From Ponticaulis sp. (GTDB lineage: Bacteria; Pseudomonadota; Alphaproteobacteria; Caulobacterales; Hyphomonadaceae), in the NCBI GenBank assembly GCA_002692725.1, contig NZLU01000042.1, positions 1 through 64,000 on the forward strand: DNA of 64,000 bases, in the 5' to 3' direction. The notes under the pieces are model-generated. The model was given only the letters and a program-made list of their open reading frames with translations. It searched no databases and was not told the origin of the DNA. Position numbers and translations under genes: made by a program. Below, piece by piece: positions 9,219 to 17,618 of this stretch; position 1 is the stretch's first letter, and each line of letters begins with the position of its first letter.

Positions 9219-9838
9219 TATCGGATACCGCGACTTGCCGCAAAGGCCGCAGCCGCCGAGCGGGACGCGACACCAATCGCGCGCAAAAGGGCTGACACGT
9301 GAATGCGAACTGTGAAGGGGGAGATATCCAACTCGCGCGCAATTTCCTTATTCGATAGCCCGCGGGACAGGCCGGACAGAACGTCCATTTGGCGCGGCGT
9401 AAGCGCCTGAAGAATTTGATGGTCCGGTGTATCGGAGAGCGGCATGTCAGAAGAGGATCGTAAAACCATCGTCTCTCCCTGCATCACCGCGCCCAGTGCC
9501 GAGATGATGTCTGGCGGATTGGCCGATTTGGACAGGAATGCGTTGGCACCAGCCGACATGATCTCGTCAATCACGTCAGCATCACCCACCATTGAGACAA
9601 CGACCAACGGACAGAGCGGCAATCGCTGACGAAGCCTGGGAAAGTCTTTCTGAACGTCAAATCCAGGAAACATCAGGTCAAGCACCAGCAGACCAGGCTC
9701 TGCCGTTTCGCCAAGCAGAGACTGTAGTTCCGGATAGTCACCCGCTTCAAAGATCGAGGCCTCAGGAAACGCTCCGCTCAACATGGCGGCCATCCCGTTT
9801 CGGAACACGGGATGGTCGTCGACCAGGATGATGTTCAT
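9218..9838 (-). CDS. Response regulator, NarL/FixJ (LuxR-HTH) family
   Basis: 206 residues. Receiver domain at 1-120 with the acidic pair DD at 7-8, phosphoacceptor Asp54 in LVLDLMFPG and the conserved Lys104 in FLSKS. The LuxR-type helix-turn-helix is at about 140-206, with LTPRQMDVLSGLSRGLSNKEIA and the recognition region SPFTVRIHVSALL. The family phosphorylation-dependently binds inverted repeats as a dimer. The likely partner kinase is the hybrid kinase at 13393-15138. The surrounding exported-protein genes carry shared palindromes at sites A-D, making this protein the best candidate to bind them. Confidence 0.9.
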   Translation of the reverse strand: MNIILVDDHPVFRNGMAAMLSGAFPEASIFEAGDYPELQSLLGETAEPGLLVLDLMFPGFDVQKDFPRLRQRLPLCPLVVVSMVGDADVIDEIMSAGANAFLSKSANPPDIISALGAVMQGETMVLRSSSDMPLSDTPDHQILQALTPRQMDVLSGLSRGLSNKEIARELDISPFTVRIHVSALLRAIGVASRSAAAAFAASRGIR

Positions 9839-9903
9839 AAAAGCCCCTCCAGTCCCTCATGTGACCGGAACCATAACAGTTCCAGCCACAAGATGTGAGT
9901 GAC

Positions 9904-10269
9904 TTACCGGTGTCGCTCTTCAGGCTCTGACGGAACCAGCCTGGATTTATCGAGAATTTCCCGGCTCGGCCGTGGCTCTGGTGGCGGATAGATGTCTTCA
10001 GGAACAGGAGGATCGGCAGCATCGCAAACGTCATCCTTGGCAACTGCGGCATTGACCAGCTTCCAGACGCCATCTTTTTTCGCATGGCATTTGCACTGTG
10101 CTTCAATCACCTTCTCTTCCTTGAGGCAGGTTTTGCCCGCAGCCCGGCAGTCATCCCAGGTAGAAATCAGGGCCTTACAGGTTTCCATATAGCTGGCTGA
10201 CGCGACCGGCGCGGCCAGTGCGAGACAGGCCAGGCCACTCGCTCCGGCTAAAAACACAATTGGTTTCAT
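9904..10269 (-). CDS. Small exported Cys-rich protein
   Basis: 121 residues, function unknown. Signal peptide at about 1-26 (FLAGASGLACLALAAPVASA), then six cysteines arranged as METCKAL, DDCRAAGKTCLKEE, EAQCKCHAKK and DDVCDA, suggesting a disulphide-held periplasmic domain, and a Pro-rich tail. Start is ATG 10269, preceded by the purine-rich AGGAGAGAGA. Divergent from the exported protein at 10403; operator B lies between them, 57 bases from this start, so one site may serve both genes. Confidence 0.7.
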   Translation of the reverse strand: MKPIVFLAGASGLACLALAAPVASASYMETCKALISTWDDCRAAGKTCLKEEKVIEAQCKCHAKKDGVWKLVNAAVAKDDVCDAADPPVPEDIYPPPEPRPSREILDKSRLVPSEPEERHR

Positions 10270-10325
10270 CTCTCTCTCCTCAACTGTGCGAGCACCATGC
10301 CGAAGCCTGTGAACGCGCTCAATTA

Positions 10326-10337
10326 GCACACCTGTAG
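10326..10337. promoter_or_regulatory. Palindromic operator B (GCACA-CC-TGTAG)
   Basis: Same 13-base stretch TAGCACACCTGTA as site A, with one mismatch in the right arm. Lies between divergent genes, 57 bases from ATG 10269 and 66 bases from ATG 10403. Confidence 0.55.
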
Positions 10338-10402
10338 GATAGTCCGGGGCGCGGAAAACCGGCAGATTTCTACGCGTCAAACTGATTTTGAGGAGACGTG
10401 AC

Positions 10403-11038
10403 ATGTTCAAACTCGCAAGCCTGACAGCCGCTGCCTGCCTGTTCGCCGGAGCAGCATCCGCCTTTCCACATTGCGTGGAATACTCTCAGACAGGCGGAAT
10501 GAGCGGCACAGTGACAGAATGCTTCAAGACCTTCTGGACCAGTTATTCTTCGGAAAATCTGAAGATGAAAATGATGGGCTTCAGTCAGGAGCACAATCAG
10601 AACACCATCCGGAAAGATGGGAAGATTTACAGCTGGGATCCGACCACCAAACGCGGCACGGTCACGAATGACCCTTGGGCGGGAACTGATTTTAAAGGTG
10701 ACCCGGTTACGCAAAATGAGGCGTTTCTGAATGCCATGGGGTTTTCAGCAACCGGGGAAACCCGCACGATCGCCGGACTAAGCTGCGCAGTCCGCACAAG
10801 CAGCCAGATGGGCACGGTCTGCATCACAGACGATCTCATTCTCCTGAGCCAGTCCATGTCCATGGGGCCGATGAGCTTTGAACGCGTTGCCACGAAAGTG
10901 ACCAGAGGCACGTCCGGCGACAGCGCACGATATTCAGTCCCGACCGATGTGGTCATTTCAGACGTTAAACTGCCGACATCGCCCGGCGGCGGCATCGATA
11001 TTGGCGCTTTGATCAATGGCGGGCTGAACGGAAATTAG
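10403..11038 (+). CDS. Exported protein of unknown function
   Basis: 211 residues. Signal peptide at 1-20 (LTAAACLFAGAASA), mature start FPHCVEYS. The chain contains several Gly/Thr-rich strands and a Cys pair (LSCAVRT, GTVCITDD), and ends with a Gly/Asn tail GGLNGN. The middle resembles proteins that store a measured conversion of a bound residue, but I recognise no family. ATG 10403 is chosen because GAGGAGA lies 8 bases upstream; a TTG at 10388 is in frame but is unlikely. Operator B lies 66 bases upstream. The last codons overlap the end of the convergent TPR gene by 4 bases. Confidence 0.7.
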   Translation: MFKLASLTAAACLFAGAASAFPHCVEYSQTGGMSGTVTECFKTFWTSYSSENLKMKMMGFSQEHNQNTIRKDGKIYSWDPTTKRGTVTNDPWAGTDFKGDPVTQNEAFLNAMGFSATGETRTIAGLSCAVRTSSQMGTVCITDDLILLSQSMSMGPMSFERVATKVTRGTSGDSARYSVPTDVVISDVKLPTSPGGGIDIGALINGGLNGN

Positions 11039-13368
11039 AGGTCCAGATACCCGATCAAAGAGACATTGTTGTCTACAACCAACTCCCGCGCGGCTCTTAC
11101 TGCGCGGGTTTTCGTTTCTTCATCACCAAGCTGATTGCCAATCCACACCTCAATGAGATGAGTGTGAAGCACCGGTTCGAACAGGCCAAGCTCTGCCGCG
11201 CGTTGTCTGATGTCGGCTAGACGGGATGTCGCACGGCCAAGATCAGTTCCGTTCAGGGTGACATCGCACAGTACCAGACGCGTTTCTGCGCGCAGCACGA
11301 ACTCCTGAAACTCCATCCCCTCAATCCTGTCGGATATCTCCTGACAGACCTCCGACATGCCCGAGCGATCCTGCTTATAGACAAGATCCAGCTTCACGGT
11401 TCGGGCATCGATCTGGTAGTTTGGCAGGGCGTCAGCATCGAACACCGTGATTGCATCCGTAACCGCCTGATTTGCCGCATCTAACCGCCCAAGGCGCAAA
11501 TATATCCGCGCAAGCATAAGGTCTGCTTCTGCCACGCCGATCGTGTTCTCATAGCTGAGATACCTCTCCTTTACGGCTTCGAATTTCTCAATCGCTTGTT
11601 CCAATTCACCCCGAAAGAACATGAGATGCGCCTGCTCAAAACCGGTATTGCCCGCCAGATCACCTTCAGGATTTTCCTCTGAATTTATAAGCGCTTGATC
11701 GGCAAGTGCCTGCGCCTCATCAATTCGTCCCTGCCGGGACCGGATGCGTGAAATATGATAAGGTGACCAGGCGACACCAATCGCATCATCCACCTCTTCG
11801 AACAGGGGCAACACGTCCTTGAAAATAGCCTCAGCCTCAGCCAGCCGACCGAGTTTGAAGTAGGAAATACCGATATTCTCCTTCAGAATGGCAAAGCGAT
11901 TGAAGACGCCGCGCTCCTCAAAATAGGCAGCAAGATTTTGTTTGAGCTGAAGGCTGTCAGTTTGCCGACCCATAAGATCATAGACGATGCTGAACCCATT
12001 CTGGAGGGTCGCAACATTGGCCTCATCGCCAATATCGCGTGCAAGCGAAATGGCGCGAGTATAGAGCATTTCGGCAGATTCCAGCTCACCTGAAATGCGC
12101 TTCAGCTTTCCTTGTTCGCCATAGACCTCTGCCAGCCGCGCATGATTGCCGAGCGTCAGGAAAATGCGCTCCGCCTCTTCCAGCAGAGCTTCGTTATCTT
12201 CGTGCATGAAGTCGACAAGCTGCAGTATGGCCTCGCCCAGAAGCGCCGCCTCACCACTTTCACGGGCCTTGTCCAGCGCTCGTTCAGCTGCGGCTCTTCC
12301 CTCTTCAAAATGGCCGTTCTGATACCAGAATTCGGCCTCGATCAGATCAATCCGCAAATCCTCACCCATTGGCGCGGGCATGGCTTTCATTTCATTGATT
12401 GTCTGCTCAGCACTCTCAATGTCGGAGCCTCTCAGATAGGCTTCTGTGAGAGCCAGACGATAGTCGAGCGCATCAGGATGGAAGGATTTGAGCGCAAGCC
12501 AGACCTCCTGTTCATGCTTCCAGTCATGGTTTAGTCGAAAGTACTGCGCCTCGATTTCAAGCTGACGCTGACGGCTGAGCTGATCGCGGTTTTCATAGGC
12601 GATCTCAGCGGTCTCAATGGCACGTGGACGATAACCGAGACGCTCCCAGGCGCGGGCCAGCTCATTGTAAATCAACGGATGCGGCCCTGCGAGCTTGGCG
12701 GCACGTTCAAACGCGTCGATGGCAGCGCGGTCATCCTGCACCGCAAAGGCTGCGCGCCCCTCGGAGAGATAGCGCAGAGCGTTGGCACTGACCGGCATCT
12801 CGGCGCGCGCCAGTATGATTTCAGGTTCGGATAACAGGTTTTGCCCCGACCAGGCATAGACCTGACTTGCCGCACGCATGGCGATGTCGTTGAGGTTTTC
12901 AGGCATGCCAGGCACATCCGCCGCAAAACTTGTATACTCGTTACTGAGCGATTGGAGCTCTACTCTGAGCAAGAGTCCGCCTTCGGAGTTCCTTGAGAGA
13001 TGTCCTGACATGCGCCAGTCTGCTGCCGAATTTTCGGGGGCCTTAAGCGCAGTGTCGACGCGCTCCAGCCTCAGCTGTCCACTTGCCTCAAGATAGGCGA
13101 TAAGCGCCTGCTCGGTGGCCACCAATTGCCAGCTTTCGTCTTGCGATAGCCCGGCAGACTCAAACGGCATGATCTGAATTGGAATCGATTTTGGCTCTGT
13201 ATCTCTCAGAAACAGCCAGCCCAGGCCAAGTGCCACCACGAGCCCCACCATAACCAGAGTGATGGCGTGGGTCCGGGTGAAGCCGCCCGGCGGCGCCTCC
13301 ATGGTTTCCCGAAGCGCTGAGACCTGGTCTTCAAACCGACCTGTTTTTTGCTGCTGTTCCTCAGCCAT
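11035..13368 (-). CDS. Membrane-anchored TPR protein
   Basis: 777 residues. A single membrane helix at about 35-53 (ITLVMVGLVVALGLGWLFL) follows a short cytoplasmic tail. Residues about 60-170 resemble the TolB-like N-terminal segment that follows the membrane helix in CadC-type regulators (IMPFESAGLSQDESWQL). The remainder is a long array of tetratricopeptide-like helices (for example ALRYLSEGRAAFAVQDDRAAIDAFERA and later AEMLYTRAISLARDIGDEAN). No DNA-binding domain is present. Starts 24 bases after the hybrid kinase gene on the same strand, so it is very probably cotranscribed; a sensory or scaffolding role in the same pathway is inferred. Confidence 0.75.
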   Translation of the reverse strand: MAEEQQQKTGRFEDQVSALRETMEAPPGGFTRTHAITLVMVGLVVALGLGWLFLRDTEPKSIPIQIMPFESAGLSQDESWQLVATEQALIAYLEASGQLRLERVDTALKAPENSAADWRMSGHLSRNSEGGLLLRVELQSLSNEYTSFAADVPGMPENLNDIAMRAASQVYAWSGQNLLSEPEIILARAEMPVSANALRYLSEGRAAFAVQDDRAAIDAFERAAKLAGPHPLIYNELARAWERLGYRPRAIETAEIAYENRDQLSRQRQLEIEAQYFRLNHDWKHEQEVWLALKSFHPDALDYRLALTEAYLRGSDIESAEQTINEMKAMPAPMGEDLRIDLIEAEFWYQNGHFEEGRAAAERALDKARESGEAALLGEAILQLVDFMHEDNEALLEEAERIFLTLGNHARLAEVYGEQGKLKRISGELESAEMLYTRAISLARDIGDEANVATLQNGFSIVYDLMGRQTDSLQLKQNLAAYFEERGVFNRFAILKENIGISYFKLGRLAEAEAIFKDVLPLFEEVDDAIGVAWSPYHISRIRSRQGRIDEAQALADQALINSEENPEGDLAGNTGFEQAHLMFFRGELEQAIEKFEAVKERYLSYENTIGVAEADLMLARIYLRLGRLDAANQAVTDAITVFDADALPNYQIDARTVKLDLVYKQDRSGMSEVCQEISDRIEGMEFQEFVLRAETRLVLCDVTLNGTDLGRATSRLADIRQRAAELGLFEPVLHTHLIEVWIGNQLGDEETKTRAVRAARELVVDNNVSLIGYLDL

Positions 13369-13392
13369 TCAGACGTCCTACCCTTCGTCCGT

Positions 13393-15138
13393 TTAACCTG
13401 CCCCGGCACGCGCTCGCGCCTGACTGGCAAGTATAGCAGATTTCAAGGCGACTGGCTGGGTCGGTTTCGGCAGACAGCGCAGACTGGCATCCGAGATCTC
13501 TTGCACCAGTTCTGGCGCAGTCTCTCCCGTGATCACGAAGGCGGGAATATCCGCGTGCCAGCGCTTTCTCGCCTCATTGATGACCTGCAGTCCCGTCAAT
13601 TCGGGGCCAAGATGATAATCTGCGATAATGAGGTCCGGTTCTGACAGACCAGAGAGCTCACCGTCGGCAATTGACTGAACATCATGCCCCCATTTCTGAA
13701 GAAGCGCCGCCAGTCCGTTGCGGGTGTCGGGATCATCCTCGACGACAAGGATATGAAGGCAGGTTTCAACAGATAAGCTTGTCGCGATACCGGCCGGTTC
13801 GGAGCCCGCTCGCTTCTCGATTTTAAACGGACCAATCGAGAAACAACTCCCCCGTCCAGGCAGAGACTTTAGTTGCACCTTGCAGCCAAGCACACGTGCC
13901 AGTCGCTGTACGATTGAGAGCCCGAGGCCGAGATTTCGTCCCGAGGATGGCGTGCCCTTCTGATCGTGCTCCAGACGTTGAAACTCTTCAAAAATCCGGT
14001 CGCGCTCTGCGGGCTCAATCCCGCGACCATTGTCTCTCACCTCAATGACAAAACAGCCCTTACGCTGGCGCGCACCCACCAGAATGGCCGTGCCTTCAGA
14101 ATGCTGAATGGCATTCACGACCAAATTGCGGATCATGCGGGACAGCACCACCGGATCCGTCTCGAATTCATATCCAGAGGACTGAAAGCGGAGTTCAAAC
14201 CCTGCGCGGTCCGCCAGTTCGGAACATTCCTCCGACAAATGAGAGAAGATCTGAGACAGTGCCAATTGCCGATAGGTCACGCGGTTCTGGCCCGACTCCA
14301 GCATGGCCGTGTCGAGCAAGGCATCAAACATATGCGCGAGGTTTGACACTGATCGCCGGACCTGCCCCAAAGCGCCGCCATGTTGCTCCGTCTTATAGGT
14401 TTCGTCGGGCAGGCTTTCCATGAGCAGTCGAGCAGCGTGAACCGGCTGGCGCAGATCATGGCTCACATGCGCCAGAAAGCGGGATTTGTCGCGATTGGCC
14501 TCATCCGCGCTCTCCCGCGCATTAGCTTCAGACTGACGAGAGGTTTCCAGATCCTCCAGCGTCTGAGAAAGCCGCTCGAGAAGCAGCGACCGATCAGCTC
14601 TGAGTTTTTCTTGCGCAATGAAGGCAAGGCGCAAGGTCCAACCGAGCGCGAGAATGGAGACCCAGGCACCCGAAATAGCTGCTGTAGCAAACAGCGCCGA
14701 AGTTCCGGAACTCTGCCAGAGGAACCAGGCGCAAAATGGCAGGGCCAGTCCGGCCGAAGTCAGATTTGCAATCGGGTGGGTTTGTCGGACGACCGTTCCG
14801 GCCAGCGCCGCCACAAAATAGAACACTATCATGACGAGCTGTGTCGACACGTCTGCAGCTTCGAACCAGAGGACAACCGGCACACACCAGATGACGATCA
14901 GCACCAGCTCAAAGGCGAGCAATTGTACCGTCCGAACAGCCTGGGACGAGGCCTGGAAAGGCAATGGCCATATCGAGCCCGCGCACCAGAACAGAATGCC
15001 GCTGAGCCAGAAAAAGCTCAATTCGCTCGCGTTATCCTTCCAGACCGCAAGAGAAACGCCAAGCGCCGTGAGGGCGACAAGGATCGCATAAGCCCGGTCA
15101 TTCCGGCTATCTGACGGAACTGATTTCGCTGAACTCAT
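13393..15138 (-). CDS. Hybrid sensor histidine kinase/response regulator
   Basis: 581 residues. About six membrane helices at 17-175 form the sensor part, with no recognised extracellular domain. A coiled linker leads to the HisKA H-box HVSHDLRQPVHA with His227, then an HATPase domain with N-box NLVVNAIQHSEG, G1 DNGRGIEP and G2 GLGLSI. A C-terminal receiver domain (about 455-575) has the Asp in IADYHLGPELTG and Lys in LPKPTQP. Kinases with the D-L-R-Q-P-x-H-A box commonly pair with LuxR-type regulators, consistent with the regulator at 9218-9838. Operator D lies 63 bases upstream, suggesting autoregulation. Confidence 0.9.
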   Translation of the reverse strand: MSSAKSVPSDSRNDRAYAILVALTALGVSLAVWKDNASELSFFWLSGILFWCAGSIWPLPFQASSQAVRTVQLLAFELVLIVIWCVPVVLWFEAADVSTQLVMIVFYFVAALAGTVVRQTHPIANLTSAGLALPFCAWFLWQSSGTSALFATAAISGAWVSILALGWTLRLAFIAQEKLRADRSLLLERLSQTLEDLETSRQSEANARESADEANRDKSRFLAHVSHDLRQPVHAARLLMESLPDETYKTEQHGGALGQVRRSVSNLAHMFDALLDTAMLESGQNRVTYRQLALSQIFSHLSEECSELADRAGFELRFQSSGYEFETDPVVLSRMIRNLVVNAIQHSEGTAILVGARQRKGCFVIEVRDNGRGIEPAERDRIFEEFQRLEHDQKGTPSSGRNLGLGLSIVQRLARVLGCKVQLKSLPGRGSCFSIGPFKIEKRAGSEPAGIATSLSVETCLHILVVEDDPDTRNGLAALLQKWGHDVQSIADGELSGLSEPDLIIADYHLGPELTGLQVINEARKRWHADIPAFVITGETAPELVQEISDASLRCLPKPTQPVALKSAILASQARARAGAG

Positions 15139-15200
15139 CCCCGTGAACGCATAACAAACATGCCCCCCAATCTAGCCCGGGATGACACGCGCGAACATTA

Positions 15201-15212
15201 GTACAGATGTAC
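15201..15212. promoter_or_regulatory. Palindromic operator D (GTACA-GA-TGTAC)
   Basis: Perfect 5-2-5 inverted repeat of the same form as sites A-C, 63 bases upstream of ATG 15138 of the hybrid kinase. The AraC relic on the other strand starts nearby, so the kinase operon is the more likely target. Confidence 0.5.
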
Positions 15213-15299
15213 ACATGGCCTGCCAGTTTGCCTCCCCAACAAACACAAACTACAGGCCTTTCGACAGAACGCATAATTTCTGCCAGTGCCTGCCCGGCC

Positions 15300-15710
15300 G
15301 ACGGACCGTCCGGGCAGAGTTGAAAGCGTTGTGCGACTTAGGCCGTGCCTTCGACAGATCGTTTCGGGCGAATCCCACAGCTATCAGATTGCGAAGGCCA
15401 TTGACTGGCTGACGCACAATTTCGATAAATCGTTCCGAACTGAAGAATTGGCAGAGCTAACAGGCCTCAGCCTGTCCGCCTTCCACAGTCATTTTAAAAC
15501 CGTGACAGCCATAAGCCCGCTACAATTTCAGAAAAACTCCGGCTCAATCAGGCCAGACAATTGATGTTGACCGACCGGCTTGACGCAGCAAGCGCGGCCT
15601 TTGAAGTCGGGTATGAAAGCCCCACCCAGTTCAACCGCGAATACAGTCGGCTGTTCGGCGCGCCACCCAAAAAAGATATTCAAAGACCGGTTCAACCCAT
15701 CGCAGACTAG
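15300..15710 (+). pseudogene. AraC-family regulator remnant, frameshifted
   Basis: Frame 1 encodes the start of an AraC C-terminal domain: RQIVSGESHSYQIAKAI, then the first helix-turn-helix FRTEELAELTGLSLSAFHSHF and ISPLQFQK. At about 15532-15540 the frame breaks; reading continues in frame 3 as LRLNQARQLML, then AAFEVGYESPTQFNREYSRLFG and PPKKDIQRP, ending at TAG 15708. Adding one A to the run AAAAA at 15532-15536 would restore the canonical QKKLRLNQAR. The N-terminal cupin-like domain of AraC regulators is missing upstream. A sequencing error could explain the frameshift, but not the lost N-terminus. Confidence 0.8.
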
Positions 15711-15743
15711 AAAAAGCCCGATAGTATCCCGCGCACGAGTCTA

Positions 15744-16784
15744 TCAATTCTGGTCGATATAGATCTCGTTTCCGGCGCGGGTGACACGGCTGTCCGGCCT
15801 GGAAAACTCCAGAAAGCGCAGAAAGCCGTCAACATCATCGGTTGCAAATTCGGCGCTAAGTGTTTCGCCTGCAAGGCCTTCGCTGCGTATAACGATGCGC
15901 TCGCTATTAAACCGGTTGAACTCGGCCGCAACCTCGCGAAGCGTTGATTGACGAAACACCAGCAGCCCTTTGCGCCATGCTGCGATCTCCCCGGCCGCAG
16001 GCGTGAGAAGGTCAGGCCTGGTCGCGCCATCTTTCCAGAAGGCCGCTTCACCGGCATTCAGAGTCACCTCATTGACAAGCGCGATGTCTGAAAGGCTCGC
16101 GCCCGAAAGCGATGAGACCGCACCTGTATGCCCGAAGGCAACGCGTCCTTCCTCCACCTGCAATTCCGTTCCATCCGTGCGAATCCGGGTCGAGAACGCC
16201 GTGCCGACCACGCGTACGGCCGTTTCATCAGCCAGCACGTAAAATGGGCGATCGGCGTCCGGCGCGACATTGAAGAAGGCTTCCCCTCTTCCTATCCGTG
16301 CCGCGCGGACCTCTGCCGTCAGGTAAAATTCGACCTCACTGTCGGTATTCAACGTCGCCACAGAACCATCTGCCAGGGTCACCTGCTGGCTCTCGCCTTT
16401 TACCGTCTCCGCTGAAACATGTTCGAGGACAGCCGGACCCGTTGAGAGCATAGAGGGCAGAATGGTGAAACCGTCAGCCAAGAGCGCGCAGGCCGCGACC
16501 ACGCCCGTCAAGACATGCATGAACCGCCATGAACGCTCGCCTTCCACCGACTGGTCGTCATTTGCCGGCTGAAGCCCCTCCAGCTCGTCTTGGATGTCAG
16601 TCCAGCTGATATCTTCGAACATTGCCGACAAGCGCAGGAACTCCTCCACATGCACAGGAGAGGTTTTTAGCCAGGCAAGAAGACGTGCGCGGTCTGCCTC
16701 ACCAAGCGCACCGGCATCCAGCTCCACGGCCCAGTCTGCGGCTTCTTCAATAATTGTATCCCGGTCGGAGGTTTCAACGGTCAT
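15744..16784 (-). CDS. FecR-like anti-sigma/signal transducer
   Basis: 346 residues. An N-terminal cytoplasmic DUF4880-like part (AADWAVELDAGALGEADRARLLAWL, W-x-x-x-x-x-x-H-V-x-E-F) binds the sigma factor in this family; a single membrane helix lies at about 105-125. The periplasmic FecR domain contains LADGSVATLNTDSEVEF, RIGRGEAFFNVA, FYVLADETAVRVVGTAFSTRI and VEEGRV. The C-terminus (FRQSTLREVAAEFNRFN) resembles the STN-like fold that meets the transducer TonB receptor. Start ATG 16784 has GGAGG upstream and lies 1 base after the stop codon of the sigma factor gene, so the two are translationally coupled. Confidence 0.9.
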   Translation of the reverse strand: MTVETSDRDTIIEEAADWAVELDAGALGEADRARLLAWLKTSPVHVEEFLRLSAMFEDISWTDIQDELEGLQPANDDQSVEGERSWRFMHVLTGVVAACALLADGFTILPSMLSTGPAVLEHVSAETVKGESQQVTLADGSVATLNTDSEVEFYLTAEVRAARIGRGEAFFNVAPDADRPFYVLADETAVRVVGTAFSTRIRTDGTELQVEEGRVAFGHTGAVSSLSGASLSDIALVNEVTLNAGEAAFWKDGATRPDLLTPAAGEIAAWRKGLLVFRQSTLREVAAEFNRFNSERIVIRSEGLAGETLSAEFATDDVDGFLRFLEFSRPDSRVTRAGNEIYIDQN

Positions 16785-16785
16785 A

Positions 16786-17319
16786 TCAGTCCTCCTCCCA
16801 GGCCGTTCTGCAGGCGCTGAGTGCACGCTTCAGATATTTGTGGACTGTATGCGGAGAGATTCCGAGCTTTTCAGCAATATCGGCATGTGAATAGCCATCC
16901 CGCTTTCGGAGGAGAAGAACTGTTCGGTAAAGGGGCGGGAGGTCGTTCAAAATTCTGTCCAGTTGATCAATGTCGGAGCGTGTTTCCATCTGACGAGCAA
17001 ATTCGATGGAGGCCGCAGTCTCGTTCAATTCGCTTAAAGTTTCCATATCGTCGACCGTGTCATACCGGCGACGCTTCTTGTGCACATCATTGGCCAGATT
17101 GGCGGCAACGCGAAACACATATGCCTCAGGATTTTCTACCGATTCCGGTTCCTGCACGGAGACCAGTCGCAGATAAACATCCTGCGCCACATCCTGCGCA
17201 TCCGCCTCATCGGGCAGTCGGCTTGAAAGAAAGCGCATCAATGATGGACGCCGTTCTCGCAGGATATCGAGAAGCTTCGCCCGTTTGGCACTTCGCTGTG
17301 ATCCCTGCGTGTCGTCCAT
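16786..17319 (-). CDS. ECF sigma factor, FecI type
   Basis: 177 residues. Region 2 (about 25-95) has FLSSRLPDEADAQDVAQDVYLRL and AYVFRVAANLANDVHKKRRR; region 4 (about 120-172) has LNDLPPLYRTVLLLRKRDGYSHADIAEKLGISPHTVHKYLKRAL with a helix-turn-helix. FecI-type sigma factors are activated by an outer membrane receptor via FecR. Directly followed by fecR and divergent from the TonB receptor at 17619; the 300-base gap between them probably holds both promoters. Confidence 0.92.
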   Translation of the reverse strand: MDDTQGSQRSAKRAKLLDILRERRPSLMRFLSSRLPDEADAQDVAQDVYLRLVSVQEPESVENPEAYVFRVAANLANDVHKKRRRYDTVDDMETLSELNETAASIEFARQMETRSDIDQLDRILNDLPPLYRTVLLLRKRDGYSHADIAEKLGISPHTVHKYLKRALSACRTAWEED

Positions 17320-17618
17320 GCAATGCCCGCCAGGAGTGTCTGCTGCATCGTCATACCTGTAAGACGCTCGGGCGGGTCTGTTTTGGGTATGACAACCGAT
17401 AAAATCTTTTTGCGGTCAGTGACTTTTTTGATGGCCCGCACACTGTCTGTCCCAGATTGGGCTCCGCAGTTGCGTGAATTTTTCATGACGGCGTACCCAA
17501 AACTCCTCGCCCTCCGCGTCCCTCAAGTGTGACGTCCGACAAATCGATTGCCGGATTTGCATCACATCAGCCGCGGGGCCGCTCCGCATCAATAGCGACG
17601 AATCCATTGGGGGATTAC
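17320..17618. other. Divergent promoter region between ECF sigma and TonB receptor
   Basis: No gene is supported here. The ribosome-binding sequence GGGGGA lies 6 bases before ATG 17619. I see no clear sigma-70 promoter, Pho box or operator of the sites A-D type; FecI-type promoters are too weakly defined to assign by eye. Confidence 0.4.

Noticed and set aside
17340..17618. Pho box upstream of the TonB receptor
   Set aside because: The only CTGT repeats there do not have the 11-base period of a Pho box; phosphate control is therefore an inference from gene content only.
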